Origin: Turritopsis dohrnii
Taxonomy: Eukaryota > Cnidaria > Hydrozoa > Anthoathecata > Oceaniidae
Length of the DNA: 64,000 nucleotides
Assembly: GCA_027922465.2 (NCBI GenBank)
Contig: BQMF02000259.1
Span: 124,001-188,000, forward strand
Reading direction: 5' to 3'
Shown: positions 12,501 through 23,681 of the stretch, in pieces
How positions within the stretch are numbered: the first letter of the stretch is position 1
How the letters are laid out: every line of letters begins with the position of its first letter
Made by a program: the position numbers and the translations under genes
Notes under the pieces: generated by a model
The model's input: the letters and a program-made list of their open reading frames with translations, nothing else
Told to the model about the DNA's origin: nothing
Database searches by the model: none

Positions 12501-15500
12501 TCCTCGTCCTTCGTGAAATCTCTCGTCGTCTTCTCCTTCTTCGTGTACTACAGTCTGCTGATCAAACGTTATGTTCTCATAACTCTGTGTTTCGTCGAAC
12601 CGGTAACTATGTCGTTTTTTTAATTCGTCTTCACGCTTTCGTAGTTCGTTGATTTCGTCGTAAATTTTGTCTCGGATGTCGATGTGTTTCGGTTCTTCTT
12701 CGTCGACTTCCACTCCTTCAATCTCCTGCAGTTTGATGATATCATAATCGTTGTAACTCTGACGTATAGAGATTTCCTGTTCCCGTATCCGTAACTCTTC
12801 CATTTCGCGTAAGATTTTCCCTCTAGTATCTAAATTGTCCTTTTTGTTGTAATCATCGTCATCGTCGTCTTCAACGTCATATCTTCCGACGTCGATGAGG
12901 TTTTCGTTGCTTAACGTACGATGGAGTTGGTTAATCTCTACTTCTCGTTCTTGCTGCATTCGTATCTCGTGCTCAATCCGTTCTCTTGGATCTTCAAACT
13001 GTAATTGTTGTTTTTGATTTTCGTTTTCGCCATCTGACTCGTACCTTTCGTACTTGACTCCATAATGATTGATTCGGAGCTCCTCTTCGCGTTCTTGTAA
13101 CTGACGAATTTCCTCTGCAATCAATTCGCGAGGATCGATGTTATTTACCTCGTGTTCGCTATCTTCATCGAAATCACCGAATATCGCGTGATACTGCCCG
13201 ACCCCTTGGTCTTTGTATTTCTCATGAAGTTCCATGTCGCGAAGTTTCGACTCCTCAATCTCTCGCATTATCTTTTCTCGTGTGTCACCGGCATCATGGT
13301 ACGCTGTTTCGTTATCCGATTCGATGCTGCTCTCGTCATAACCGTTAATCTGTGCGAAAGGCTCCCGTGTTTGCCGGAGGTCCTGTTCTCTCCGATAATT
13401 ATTCTCAATTTCGAGTTGAACTGCGTTTCTTTTATCCACCTCCTCGTTGTCCGTATCTTCGAAGTATCCGGTGAAGTGATTGTTATTGCTTGAGTGAAAT
13501 TGCTGATTCGAATATTTATCAATTGTTGAATCGTTTGTTGATAAACGCGTGCCGGTCGGGATTTGTGTACCAGATGAAGTTTTTGTTAGCTCTGAGTTCA
13601 AACCGTTCACTGTTGCTTCGGTTTGAATTTCTTCGTTGTCTTCTTGGATGTCATTCATCATGAACAGATCAAGACCTTGAAGACTTTCGAAAGCGTATTC
13701 GTTGTGACGAACGTTTTCGTCGTTGTCGAAAGCATTCATAATCTCGCTGTTTTCCATGTCATCATCTTCATAATCTTCATCATTCTCTTCGTCGTCATCG
13801 TTGTCGCCACCAAAATCAATAAGCTTACCCGTCGTGACGCTCTTTCCAATAGTTTTTCGAGGTCTACTTCTTCGTCTGCCATCATAGCTTTCATCATCAT
13901 CATCGCTGTCCACACTGCCCTCCATATCACGCTCGATGTTATTTGTCTGTACTAAGCTGTAACTATTGCCATGCTGCTGTGTATCTCGGTAGAAAATATT
14001 CTCAAAGTTTGTGTTCAGCAACCTGCCTTTCTCCTCCTCGTGTGACGTCTTGTTTGGAATTTTGCGCATGCGCTCTTCTAAATCTCTCTCGCGTTGTTTC
14101 AAACGCTCAATGTTGTTCCGAGCTTTTGCAATCTCAGCATTCTGCGACATTTTAATCGCTACTGGCATGCAAACGTATAACAAGTTTTATGTCAGATGGT
14201 TTCTAGATGCAAGCCAATCTTAAAATACCTAACACTTTTTTACATTACTTCTTTCCTTTCCAATCAAAATGAATTTTTCATCGTGTTTGTGTCTTCTGTT
14301 ACACCGCATAGGTCAATTCTCGTGGATTTTTGTTATGGTCTTTCTTATACCACACCCTGCATAGCTGGTTCCATCGCAATAAAAAAACTTGAGCAGGCCA
14401 ACCTATCAAACTGATAGTCTCTGTAAACACATAATATGTTTTCTTATGAAACCCAAGTGTTGGAACAGTCTCTTTATGTTTAGGCCTGGTTTCCACTCAC
14501 CTTCTTCTGATTTCCTGTTCAATAAATCTCGTTTTCGTGCATCAATTAATAAGAGTTTTGATATTATCTTCTTCGTTTTCATCTTCTTTATTGAATCATG
14601 ATTTTTGGAGAATAATTCATTTCTTTTGAGAAATAACTGGAGAAAGGATGGAAGGATTTATACTACGTTACTCGTTACTCATTTCTCTGTCCATAGTGTC
14701 TCTGTCTTTATTCACGAATCGTTTGTCTTAGTGTGTTACGTTATATTAGAAATCGAGCTTTTGTGTCCAATGGCTAGTTTTCGTTTGTGAATAATATCTT
14801 TTAAGTAGTCTACAAAATATTGAGATATATCTGTCCACAGGCTGTTGTATCGTACCACGTGGAAACCAGGCTGGAGAGTTTTTTACAATGTGAATACATC
14901 GTGTGTATGTATATATGAAATGTGAATAGCTCATGAAAAATTCACAAAGTTCTGGATGAATAGATCAATACAAACCAGAAGTATTTCTTTTTGATAATAA
15001 CCGAATAATCTTCAAATCTGATCACCTTGAATATTTCACTTCCCCCCGTTTTCATGTGCAGTTCATAAGAAATTCCGGGTGTTTTTAAATTTATTAACTA
15101 TTAATCTCCCAAATTCTATAGTAAACGTAACTAAAAATTATTTCTAAATGCAATTACCCGATTTGTTTCCGAATTCCTATTCGGTTGTTAAATTGCTGAT
15201 GTAGTCGAAATAAGATCACGATGATGTTTTTTTTCGAACGTCCTTCGAATGTTTATTATCAATTTCAACCAATGAATTATGAGGGATTCTGATTAGCTTT
15301 AAATAACATTTGAAAGGAGACCACACGCTTCTCAAACATCTCTGGTCATGGTTAATCAACATGTTTGGTTTTTCATTTTTTTTTTTCCTTTGAAAAATTC
15401 CGAAATGTCGCAATTCTTCCATCACGAACTGTGCTACAGTTTATCTTGTGTCTTTTTTGCGCTAGGATCGTTTTTTTTCTTTATTTCTTTATAACTTGAT

Positions 15501-17545
15501 TCTGAAGGAAGTTATGAAATGATGAAATAATCTGTTGATAATAATATTTGAGTGAAAGTTTTCTTCACTGGTTTCCCGAGTTTGTTAAAACATGAAAGAC
15601 ATTGAATGAACTTGACTTAATCGATGTGATAAACATTATTTGAAACTCAGCTCAATGTTACTTTATATCTCTACCGGATAAAAAAAAATTTTTTTTTTTC
15701 GAATTTCGTCACTTTTTAATTTAGAATGACGTCACAGATAACGTCATTTAACCTTTTTTTGCCCAATATCTAGGGAATCTATTTTTGATGCTCTTTTGAT
15801 TGACACAAAAACCTTTGCAATTTGACCTTTTTCATTTTTGAACTTGGCTAAAACTATTGCGTCACGTCACGTGACAACTTAGACCTAATCGAAAGGGTAT
15901 CAGATGGAAATTGAAACCTGACCATCCAAGGACCATGTATCTGTCATAAAATAATTGATCGCCAGTTTGTTATAAAATAACTGAAAATTCGTATGGACTA
16001 ACTTTGGGTAAAATTTCAAAATCTCGATGTTTTACTATTTTGATCGAATTTTGGAAAGGTTTCAAAAAATTTTATGGCGAGAATCAATCAAGTTAAGGTA
16101 CTTGTATCACAGAGCGTCACAGGAGGGCAGCATTTAATCTCCGAAGCCTACTTTCACGTAAATAACACCCTGATATTACCCCCTGATATTTTAATGAAGA
16201 AGTAGCGTTTTGGAAGTTTTGATATCACGATAGATTTTTGTTCTGTTTTTTTGCAGGTAGCGTTGAAAAGACGAGACCAAATTCAAATCGAGCACGAATT
16301 GTCATCTGAGGAACTGCAAAAGAGAAGAGCAGAAAAAGAGGAGGTACGACTTCATTTGATATCAGGTCGAGTTTTCGATCGATCGAGTTTGATCGTGTTC
16401 GATCGGTCAGTATCGTGTGTGATCGATTTCTGCCGGTATTGATCGAGAGTTCTTTCAGGTGTAAACTCAAACGGAAAAATTACATTTTGTTACGTACTTT
16501 TGTCCATAGATTGAAACTACTGGCCAAGCTAAGTCCATCACAACATTGTTCGGTAAAGATCCAGAAAAAGTGAAAGAAGAGAAGCTAACACGATTAAATC
16601 AGCAGATTCGCGATGTAAGTTCTCAAATACTTTTTTATTCGACGAGCTCATCAGTTTCCTCGTTATATGAGAAGAGTTGTAAGCTTTGACGTCATAGCAG
16701 GTTTCCACTTGAAAATCCATGTTGCTCATTCACTAGCGAGCTTGAACGTTAGTGATAAACTTCAATCAGCTTCTGATCAAAACGAATTTTAAAGAGGCTA
16801 CGTGATCTTCGTGTTTGTTTACTTATCGTTTACCATAAGTTTGGACGTATCTGGAGTTTCAGTTTAGTCAACAGCCTCGTTTTCATGTTATCCATTGTTT
16901 TTTATCATTTTTTGACCAAAATCCAGCAAAAAAGGCACGAATTTCGATTAACCCTAGACTGTTGTGTTGAGATTAGTTGTTCTCATGTAGCTCCTCAGCG
17001 AATCTGAAGTACTTTCTGATAAACGTGCCACAGCCGATCAGGATTTCCGCGCCGATATGGAACGTTGGCACAAGAACAAGAAACGAGACCTAAAAGCGTT
17101 GCTGTTGGAGATAGCCGAAAGACACATCAAATATTACGAAGCAGTAAGTCCTTGTTGTTAACCCCACCCCACCCCCCCCCACCCTCTTCAGAGGAATCGT
17201 GTTTTGTTTATACGGAGTTCTAATTTTGTTGGCAAGATCTTTTTTTTTCTTTATTTTTTTTTTTTTTGTTCAACTTTGTTGTTCATAAAAAAAGCCATTG
17301 GAAACAAAGCTCTCGAGTTTGATGAACCTATCGGGAGTCCGTGTTTACATGTCGCGTTTAGACATTGAAAATTTGAGGGTTGTTTCTTGTCTCTGCAGTC
17401 TCTTAATTCCACTACACTGTCGACAGGTCAAAATACAACATAAAAACATGGACTCTTATTGAGTGTTAAAGTTGTTGTATTTCTTATGCAGAACATCGAA
17501 GCTTGGGAGTCGTCATTGGAGACCATTAATAAGCCAAACAAATAG
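3567..17545 (+). CDS. Sorting nexin, SNX7/SNX30 type (PX-BAR)
   Basis: Eleven exons splice cleanly: 3567-3689, 5979-6191, 7450-7560, 8039-8206, 8518-8713, 9448-9578, 9661-9729, 16257-16343, 16510-16614, 16991-17143, 17492-17545. They give 469 residues, close to vertebrate SNX7/SNX30. The acidic N-terminus has two NPF tripeptides. A PX domain spans roughly residues 89-200, with the phosphoinositide motif VRRRYQDF at about 125-132 and the proline turn VIPPLPEKF near 147. Residues ~215-455 match the SNX BAR domain (for example KRRDQIQ, then [16 protein letters not shown]). Known relatives pair with SNX4 on early endosomes in tubular recycling and autophagy; that role is inferred. All junctions have GT-AG sites and keep frame. 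Intron 7 (6.5 kb) contains a complete opposite-strand gene. SNX7/30 is clear; which paralogue is not. Confidence 0.93.
4246..4458 (+). pseudogene. MADF/Myb-SANT-like fragment of a Harbinger element
   Basis: A 70-residue ORF begins [20 protein letters not shown] and continues [12 protein letters not shown], resembling the first two helices of MADF domains (a tryptophan/tyrosine pair around a basic segment). Harbinger transposons encode such a DNA-binding partner of the transposase. The later residues do not continue the MADF pattern, and the ORF stops where it meets the opposing transposase fragment, so it is truncated. A (TG)n run lies just upstream at about 4219-4236. Confidence 0.5.
4453..4587 (-). 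pseudogene. Harbinger transposase N-terminal fragment
   Basis: A 44-residue ORF on the minus strand starts [20 protein letters not shown] and contains the typical PIF/Harbinger N-terminal motif [10 protein letters not shown]...[10 protein letters not shown]. The catalytic DDE region is absent: the reading frame stops at the junction with the MADF fragment. It is therefore the 5' end of a transposase gene left in a deletion derivative. Confidence 0.6.
4902..4985. repeat. Partial copy of the GCGAAGGAGTGC MITE family
   Basis: The segment contains a left-end match (ttacccag...cacatttgttaaaaaatc, then gaagtgcatttctat). It is a degraded copy of the ~120-bp MITE seen in better form at 32762-32877 and 54115-54235. 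The right end is not recognisable. Confidence 0.45.
8736..9053 (+). repeat. tRNA-derived SINE (intron 5 of SNX gene)
   Basis: The head contains pol III promoter boxes: an A-box-like TGGTGGTAGAGTGC and a B-box-like GGTTCAATCCC about 30 bp further on. A ~200-bp body follows and the tail is a simple AAACTAAACT-like run. A second copy, inverted, lies at 62636-62880 with a strongly similar body (GGCCCAAATGGGG...TTCTAG...CTCCTTTGCAGGA). It begins only about 20 bp after the exon-5 donor site. Confidence 0.75.
10488..14150 (-). CDS. Acidic coiled-coil protein with ~50-residue repeats (AKAP2/MISP-like), nested in SNX intron 7
   Basis: Four exons: 14150-11967, 11375-11209, 10886-10700 and 10514-10488, about 854 residues. 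I start at the MSQNAEIAK methionine; an ATG 11 codons upstream (14183) is in frame, but an acceptor-like sequence lies between them. An N-terminal coiled coil ([18 protein letters not shown]) and an acidic region precede about six copies of the motif D-x-R-x-x-I-x-x-E-[IM]-x5-R-[ED]-x-E-[LI], starting near residues 241 (degenerate), 289, 339, 387, 441 and 491. This resembles the EREEELR repeats of AKAP2 C-terminal/MISP proteins, which act in actin or spindle cortex scaffolding; the assignment is tentative. The C-terminus is a charged helix ([20 protein letters not shown]). The last tiny exon (PIDLLLYF, stop) is the least certain. The gene is wholly inside an intron of the opposite-strand SNX gene. 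Confidence 0.8.
11790..11910. repeat. Interspersed repeat shared with 55640-55775
   Basis: Both copies contain TATGAAGTTTCTAATGACTT (or a close variant), a variable middle with CAATTC/CAATTCC and a GTGTAAAC-AAACATGATT end. This copy overlaps the end of the long ORF past the exon-1 donor of the nested gene, so it is intronic there. The family is unknown. Confidence 0.45.
14481..14873. repeat. Possible MITE with GCCTGGTTTCCAC ends
   Basis: GGCCTGGTTTCCAC at the left and GTGGAAACCAGGCTGG at the right form a short inverted pair about 390 bp apart in SNX intron 7, upstream of the nested gene. The internal sequence has no other symmetry that I can see, so the pair could be coincidental. Confidence 0.3.
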
Positions 17546-18798
17546 GTTTGAATCGAATGGTCACGTGCTGTCGAGAATTTCGCGATTTGACTGCCGTATA
17601 TGACTTCGTACGATGTTCCGGAACGCCGATGACAAGCCCGCAACAATATTTTCTTTGTTTATTTTTGTAGATTTACTGTCTTATTGAATTTGTATTGAAA
17701 ATAATTTTTTTCTCTTCTACATTCGCTCGTGTTCGTTTTAGCGTCTTTTTTTTAGACAATGCTACCATTTTAGCTGCCTTTTTGACTAAAGATGTTTCGA
17801 TTCCGAAATGTTATTTCAAGTGAACAGGTGAAATACTGTCTCGGTCAAGTCCTGCTACCTCATAATTTTTTAGATTAATGAAGTAGTGGATTTTTAAGGG
17901 TAAATCGACGGGATGGAGGGCGGTTATGCACACTGATACATAATGACGTCAAATTTTTTAATAAGATGGGTATAAAGTTTCGTATAATACTGACAACCGA
18001 TTGGTCAAATTTTTCCTTCATCCCGCCCTGTTTTTTTTTGTTTGTTTTTGTTGTTTTTTTTTGTTTTTTTGTTGTTGTTTTTTTATCGTCGCCTGACATC
18101 ACTAAGACAGTCGGTTGTTTCCACGACCTAATTTATGAATGTTTTTGTCACTCATTTTGAATTAGGAATATCTTTCTGTTTTGTTTTCAGGTTTTGTTTG
18201 TGTGACACCCGTCCACCCATGTATGTTTTGAGGATCTCGCAAAAAAAGAAGTTCAGGTTTACCGGGGGATCAATCACTACCTAATAATTTAGGTGCAAAT
18301 TTGTACCTAGGAGATCGTTGACAATCTATTGTCGTTAAAAATAACGAATGAGTATGGAAAACTACTGTCTATACCAACAACCCCAACTTTGTACCCTGGA
18401 TGGGAGTTCCAAAATATGCTAAAAACACAAAATTCTCGAAAGACTCGAAAGTTTTCGAAGAAGAAAAATGTTTCCTAAATAATGGGTGATTATTTTGTTT
18501 ATCATTTTTTTTCTATTTTCGCTAAAGCATTTTACAGTACATTACGTCATTTAAATATTGGTGTATTTTTCCGCTTGTAATGAAATTCCTTAAATGACTA
18601 ATTATTTATGTGCAATAAGCGCATGCGTATCTCACCTTCTTTTGTTTATATATCTTGAAGTAATTTGCGTAATAAAGCATTTTTTATGAATGCTTGTGTT
18701 ATGTGTTTTTCTTTCACGACCTGCTACCCCTCCCATATTTACATTCAGAGTGAATTCAAACTTTGTTTCCACTGTGCGATTAAAACTCAAGCTTCCCT
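17546..18798. other. SNX 3' UTR region and intergenic DNA
   Basis: The SNX stop codon is at 17543-17545. A candidate AATAAA occurs near 18671, so the 3' UTR could extend about 1.1 kb, but nearer non-canonical sites cannot be excluded. T-rich runs occur at 18027-18085. No other gene is seen. Confidence 0.4.
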
Positions 18799-18900
18799 GA
18801 GCAATTTGTTGAAAACCTACTGCGAAGGAGTGCATTTCTATAGTAATATACACATGATTTCTATAAAAACACCCTTTATCACAGTGACATTTTATGTTGG
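18799..18900. repeat. MITE copy (GCGAAGGAGTGC family)
   Basis: The copy runs from ttgttgaaaacctactgcg, through aaggagtgcatttctatag, to tttatcacagtgaca. The two halves are inverted relative to each other as in the other copies. The outermost CCCAGTGGG-type ends are degraded. Confidence 0.6.
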
Positions 18901-19059
18901 ATTAAAGAACATGTAGCAACTGCCATGGAACCTACCAACCTGACTGTGTAGCCAAGAGTCGCGCATGCGTGTTTCTGATGTAGGTTTACACAGAGTAGTA
19001 GCCTAACTAAATAGCTGAGCAAACCTTATGTTGGAGCCAAAACAGCATAAAACAACTTT

Positions 19060-19220
19060 TATGAGTCATCAATATTCAAGAAAATTTCCCAAAACTCTAT
19101 TAGCCATCGAGGATCACAATTATGGAACTCACTGCACAAAGAAATTGAAATGCAGAATACACTACAGTGAATTCAAAAACAATGCAAGGAATTCTGTCTA
19201 CACAACTACAAGAAAGTGAG
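19060..19220 (+). pseudogene. LINE reverse-transcriptase C-terminal remnant
   Basis: One forward frame reads SHRGSQLWNSLHKEIEMQNT, then after a stop FCLHNYKK. This is the conserved C-terminal end of non-LTR retrotransposon ORF2 (RG-x-LWNSLP-x-EI pattern). Frame changes and stops show it is dead. The LINE clade cannot be fixed from so short a piece. Confidence 0.55.
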
Positions 19221-19246
19221 GGCATTTTTAAAATAAGCTCTTTTTC

Positions 19247-19322
19247 GCAACCTCGAACCCAGGGTCTCTTCCCTTTTCGATATTCGCCGGGCTAAGGCAA
19301 GATACTCTGGGTTCGAGGTTGC
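19247..19322. repeat. Foldback MITE, CGAACCCAGGGTCTCTT family
   Basis: GCAACCTCGAACCCAGGG at the left is mirrored by CTGGGTTCGAGGTTGC at the right, giving a near-complete hairpin of about 76 bp with TTTTCGATAT in the arm. Related copies lie at 38563-38610 (half only), 45717-45797, 55377-55458 and 56774-56843. Confidence 0.7.
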
Positions 19323-20675
19323 TCTTTTCCGTAATTGTATAAATTTCTTATTGTTTTTGTGTTATTCCACTTTAGTACTTTTAATACTATCCATACTTGC
19401 ACACCATATTGTAAAGACCTTGGGTGCCCATAATAAACCACAGTACTTTTGGTTGGATGTCTGTTTTTTTCAACTAGATAACTCTGTAGAAGGATCGGTG
19501 TTTATAATTATATTATGCAGCTTTCATTGTTTACTACGTTCTCTTGTGATTTTATTGACTGGCGAAGTAAACGACAAAATGTTAGTTAAATTTTTTGGTT
19601 TTCAATTGGTTACTTCTTCCAAACATTTTCCAAAGGAATGCTATTGCCCAATAAATCAGCAAATTCTTTTTCTGATGTCCAATGCATTTCCTGTATATCA
19701 TTCAATCTTTTTTTGGCTATTGATAGTAAAAACATTTCTGAAGAAGACAGACACAGAGATAGAAAACAGTTATTATTATTTTGCTATAGGCGTGGTCACC
19801 GTTCAAGTTATAATTCGAAAAGTAACCAAATAAATTCAAGATGTCAAAAAAATGTTTTATTCTAATTAATTCAGAGTTATTTCTTTTTGGACAACTACTA
19901 AGCTACGTGTTTCATAATGTATATGAATGAATTATATTCCCCATTGACAAAGTAAAACGCCTCGTGTGTCGTCTGGTGTTGTGTTGCGTCATTTATACGT
20001 TTCAAGGAAAACCGTGCTAACTTTGCATCACAACATTCGGTTGTGTTCATATGCACCTGACATTCTCGATAGATCAGATCCTGTCAATTTAATCAATAGC
20101 GTTAGAACACAGAAACCCTCATCAGGTTGCAAGATGAGCTCCCTGATCTCGTGTTGCAAAAATTGATTAGAAGGAACATCAACAGTTTATTCTTGGTGAA
20201 GGGAGTTTGTTTTTAAATTTTTATCTCCCAAAATGAATTTAGAAACCAAGATCTAACAATTGCTATGATGAATTTGGTATTGTGCTCTATCCTCCAAAAA
20301 TCATCTATGTGATGGTGTAGCAGCTATCTTCTTAGTGAGCTATGTTTTCTTCGTTTCAGTTGGGTTGGTGAAAGTGTTTGTTTATAAACAAATTTAGTAC
20401 CACATATAGAATCTGGTTTCAATACTAATGCTTGCAAAATGTATTTGCTTTGATGGGAGTACACGTGATTTTATGAAGTGATGTTTATTATAATGGTTAT
20501 TCTTTTATTTTTAACTGTAAATAATGGCTAGCTAACTGGCTAGAAATTATTCTCTGTTACATGTTTATGAATCAGATTTGTACCACCACAGCCAGTAAAA
20601 AATATATTCAGAAGTGATAGCTAAAAACATATATATACACCTTAGTTTCTAGCCCCAGACACAGGCAGGGAAATT
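19323..20675. other. No gene recognised
   Basis: Two overlapping + ORFs (19351-19833 and 19638-19865) have no recognisable domain, no start or splice context and ordinary AT-rich composition. I do not call them genes. Nothing else stands out. Confidence 0.35.
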
Positions 20676-20676
20676 T

Positions 20677-20943
20677 TACTTATCTACTTACTTACTTGAA
20701 GTTGCTTGAAATAGTTTTCTCTCAGATCTTGAGATCACCCATCTTGTTGAGACCAGTGAAAACCATAACTGCAAGAGTGTTCGACTCTGCTCGCCTCAGG
20801 CCAGTGTAGCCTGGAACAAGAGGTTCATCAGGGACCGTGCACAGGAGGAATTTGTCAAGATTCTGTTTGAAAACATCCTTTTTGCAGTTTGTTAGATTTC
20901 TTAGGGCTTTTGGTAGACAGTTGAATAATTTGGGACCCTGCAT
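20677..20943 (-). pseudogene. CR1-like LINE 3' end fragment
   Basis: The minus-strand ORF (20943-20722) reads GPKLFNCLPKALRNLTNCKK and ends LVPGYTGLRRAESNTL, the typical C-terminus of CR1/L2-like reverse transcriptases. It is followed by a short (AAGT)n run at 20677-20700, typical of a LINE tail. The copy is 5'-truncated: the catalytic RT core is absent. A second fragment of similar type lies at 35400-35925. Confidence 0.75.
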
Positions 20944-21085
20944 GCGTATGGATGTGTAGATTTGGGTTTGGTAGGAACTTCATTTGATCAGGGGAATGTG
21001 GCACGTTCTTCCTTGTCTACGATTTACTTTGATTTACTTCTTGCAAATTACTTGCAAGAAGAAAAAACAAATAGGTGGTTTCCAA

Positions 21086-21545
21086 CACAAGGTGTAACAA
21101 TTACATTATTTTGCAATATAGAGAAAGCTATGTGAATACATGAATCAATGTTTTGCCATATCCTGTTATATATACCGTAATGCTTCAATATTAAATTAAT
21201 TATCAAATTTTTCGAAGTTTTTTGGGGGCGTTTAAAAGAGGGAGGCATTCTTTAAATTTTAGAAATATGGACAAAAAAGAATGTTCTAACAGTCTATATA
21301 CTCCTTTTGATGAGTGCACAAGGTGTAGCAATTACATTATGTTGCAATATAGAAAGCTATGTGAATACATGAATCAATGTTTTGCCATATCCTGTTATAC
21401 CGTAATGCTTCAATATTAAATTATTAATATTATCAAATTTTTCGAAGTTTTTTGGGGGCGTTTAAAAGAGGGAGGCATTCTTTAAATTTTAGAAATATGG
21501 ACAAAAAAGAATGTTCTAACAGTCTACTCCTTTTGATGAGTGCAA
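21086..21545. repeat. Tandem duplication, ~231-bp unit, two copies
   Basis: Units at 21086-21316 and 21317-21545 are nearly identical apart from small indels (AGAGAAAG versus AGAAAG; TATATATACCG versus TATACCG). Each begins CACAAGGTGTA and includes the segment TTTTTTGGGGGCGTTTAAAA. The high identity suggests a recent local duplication. Confidence 0.85.
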
Positions 21546-21959
21546 TCACACGGCCACTCGCTGTCACATGGGTCAATTTGTCATCAACATGTGAAAAAAA
21601 ATCCCTTGTTTGTGGGCATAATAGCATATGATTTTAGTGAGTCAACAAATGCCACGGAATTGACAATCACCTGTTTTCTATTTAGAAATGATTTCCAAAG
21701 TGGAATATTCACTCTATCCTTTCATTTCTAATAATCGGTAGGAACAAACAAAGATTATTACGTAATGGTATCACTTATTCGTCTTCGCAGTTATAAAATT
21801 ATTATTATTATATTTTCCAATCACATAAAATATCAGATTGCACGCGCGTAATTTTCAAGCAACTGTAATAATACAGTTTGATGTTTGAGAGGATTACCTC
21901 CTTCTCATTTCTTTCCTTTTTTAAAGCACAAAATAATGTCATCGAAATTAGGGGGTAGG

Positions 21960-22685
21960 CAGTGACGTATCCAGAGTTTTTTTGGGGATACCGTTTGCTT
22001 AGACACGATCTCCGTGAGGCGCCACCATGGTTGGCGCGGAGGGGAAAATTTTGAGATTTCGTGTTTCTAGATCGCCGGAAAATGCATTTGCGACACTAAC
22101 TTTGTGAATAATTATCCTATTAAACCATAGCCATAAGTGCATGTATTTTTATGGATCTATTGCATTTATTTTCATGGAGAAGCTATCACTGTCACTGCTA
22201 CAGAACTTCTGGTTTAAAATTGGAAACAACGGAGAGAAAGATTGTTACCGCGTCCATGGAACTTCTGATTTCTTTTCGATTTTAAGTAGAGAGAAGAAGC
22301 GCTGTAGACGAGGTGGTTGATCTTTCTCTCCATCTGTTTAGAAACAACAAAGCAAGAACATAACAGCTGAGGAATCTCAATGTCATATCGCCGCCGATAT
22401 GTCCACGTGAAGAATGTCTACCATTTTAACTAGCGTATGTACAAGAAAAAAACAAACATTGTCTAGACGGGGGGAAATTTTTCATTCAATGAAATCAATT
22501 CAATGGTTAAAAATAAATAATAACAAAAGCAGTTAACTGTCTAAAGGATTAAAAAGAAATAATTTATTTCAAAAACACTGTACCAGCTGGTCTTGTGACG
22601 GCAAGTAAGCTTATATCTTTCCTTTGTAGTCAGGAAGATATATAAGATGTATACCGGTATCAAAAACCCACTGGATACGTCGCTG
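21960..22685. mobile_element. Non-autonomous hAT-like element
   Basis: Short inverted ends CAGTGACGTATCCAG and CTGGATACGTCGCTG bound a 726-bp segment. Such CAG-TG-CGTA ends are typical of hAT elements. A hairpin GGCGCCACCATGGTTGGCGC lies about 60 bp inside the left end, as in the related copy at 39966 (GCCCCACCATGGTTGGGGC). GTAGG occurs at both flanks, but an exact 8-bp target duplication is not apparent. No transposase coding remains. Confidence 0.55.
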
Positions 22686-23681
22686 GTAGGGAGTGTTTAT
22701 TAAATAATTTCACTTTTTCAGGGGAGGGGGGTGTTTATTAAATAATTTAATTTTTCAAGGATGTTTATTCGAGGGGGGAGTTTGAAAGAAGGGGGCATTT
22801 AATCGAAGCTTTACAGCATATATCCAATGATAATCTGATCTTTCCAAGAAAACAATGTTGTTTATGGGTGGGGTGTTTTCGATCAGTTTATGAGAAGCAC
22901 CAAATTACTTATAATTATATTTGGCAATGCTATTAAAGTACTATTATCACAATATTAACAGACCACAATTTCTCATCTGCTATAATTGTTTGGTCCGTAA
23001 AGATCAGTGAATGTTAGTAGAACAAAAGATATGAAAATCACACATGTGACCCTCGTAAATACAAAGTGATTTATAATTGATGTTGAAAATTCTGTTTATA
23101 CAATCGCATGATTTAATTTGATATGGAAGTAAGCACTTATCGATGCATTGTTCATTTTAAACTTCTGCTTTTTCTTGTGTATAATGGACAATTTGTTGGA
23201 GTCATTTTAACTTCTCATGAGAAATAACAACTTTTTATGAAGTTCTTGTGAACATGTAATTAATTGCTGGTATCAACAAAATATTAACAATAAAGGAACA
23301 AGGAAAAAGTAAAACATTTGACAGTCAAGAACACAATTTTTATGCTTTGTGATATGAAAAACGAAGGCTTGTGCTACTGCACACCAACATGTTAATTTTG
23401 GCGAGTGATTATTAGCTCGCATAAACTGTGCCAGGAGAGCGAATTGAAAACAGTGGTTCAAACGACATAAATGTATTCTAGTGTACCAAACGAGGATGAA
23501 ATATGTTGATACAGGTGTTTTAGAAGATCGTTGAACCAAATGTAAATCTAGTTATAAGTATTTTCTTTTTTCACTGCACGAAGAAAAGCAGCTAATTTTG
23601 AGAACGTTTTTTATTTAATCCCTTTTCAGAGAATCTGAATACGAAGTTTTATAAATAGTCAGATATCTCTGCAATGGTTGG
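22686..23681. other. No gene recognised; G-rich repeat
   Basis: At 22686-22810 the motif GTGTTTATTAAATAATTT occurs twice with G-rich spacers, ending GGGGGCATTTAATCGAAGC; it resembles a degraded repeat. The rest is AT-rich with no supportable coding. Confidence 0.4.

Noticed and set aside
13152..13955. Long + strand ORFs (13152-13493, 13623-13955) rich in V, I and F
   Set aside because: They are antisense shadows of the 2.2-kb exon of the nested repeat protein; their composition reflects complementary D/E/K codons.
19351..19833. 160-residue hydrophobic + ORF suggesting a membrane protein
   Set aside because: It begins at a non-ATG codon in T-rich DNA. Hydrophobic residues are expected from T-rich sequence, and no homology or splice support is visible.
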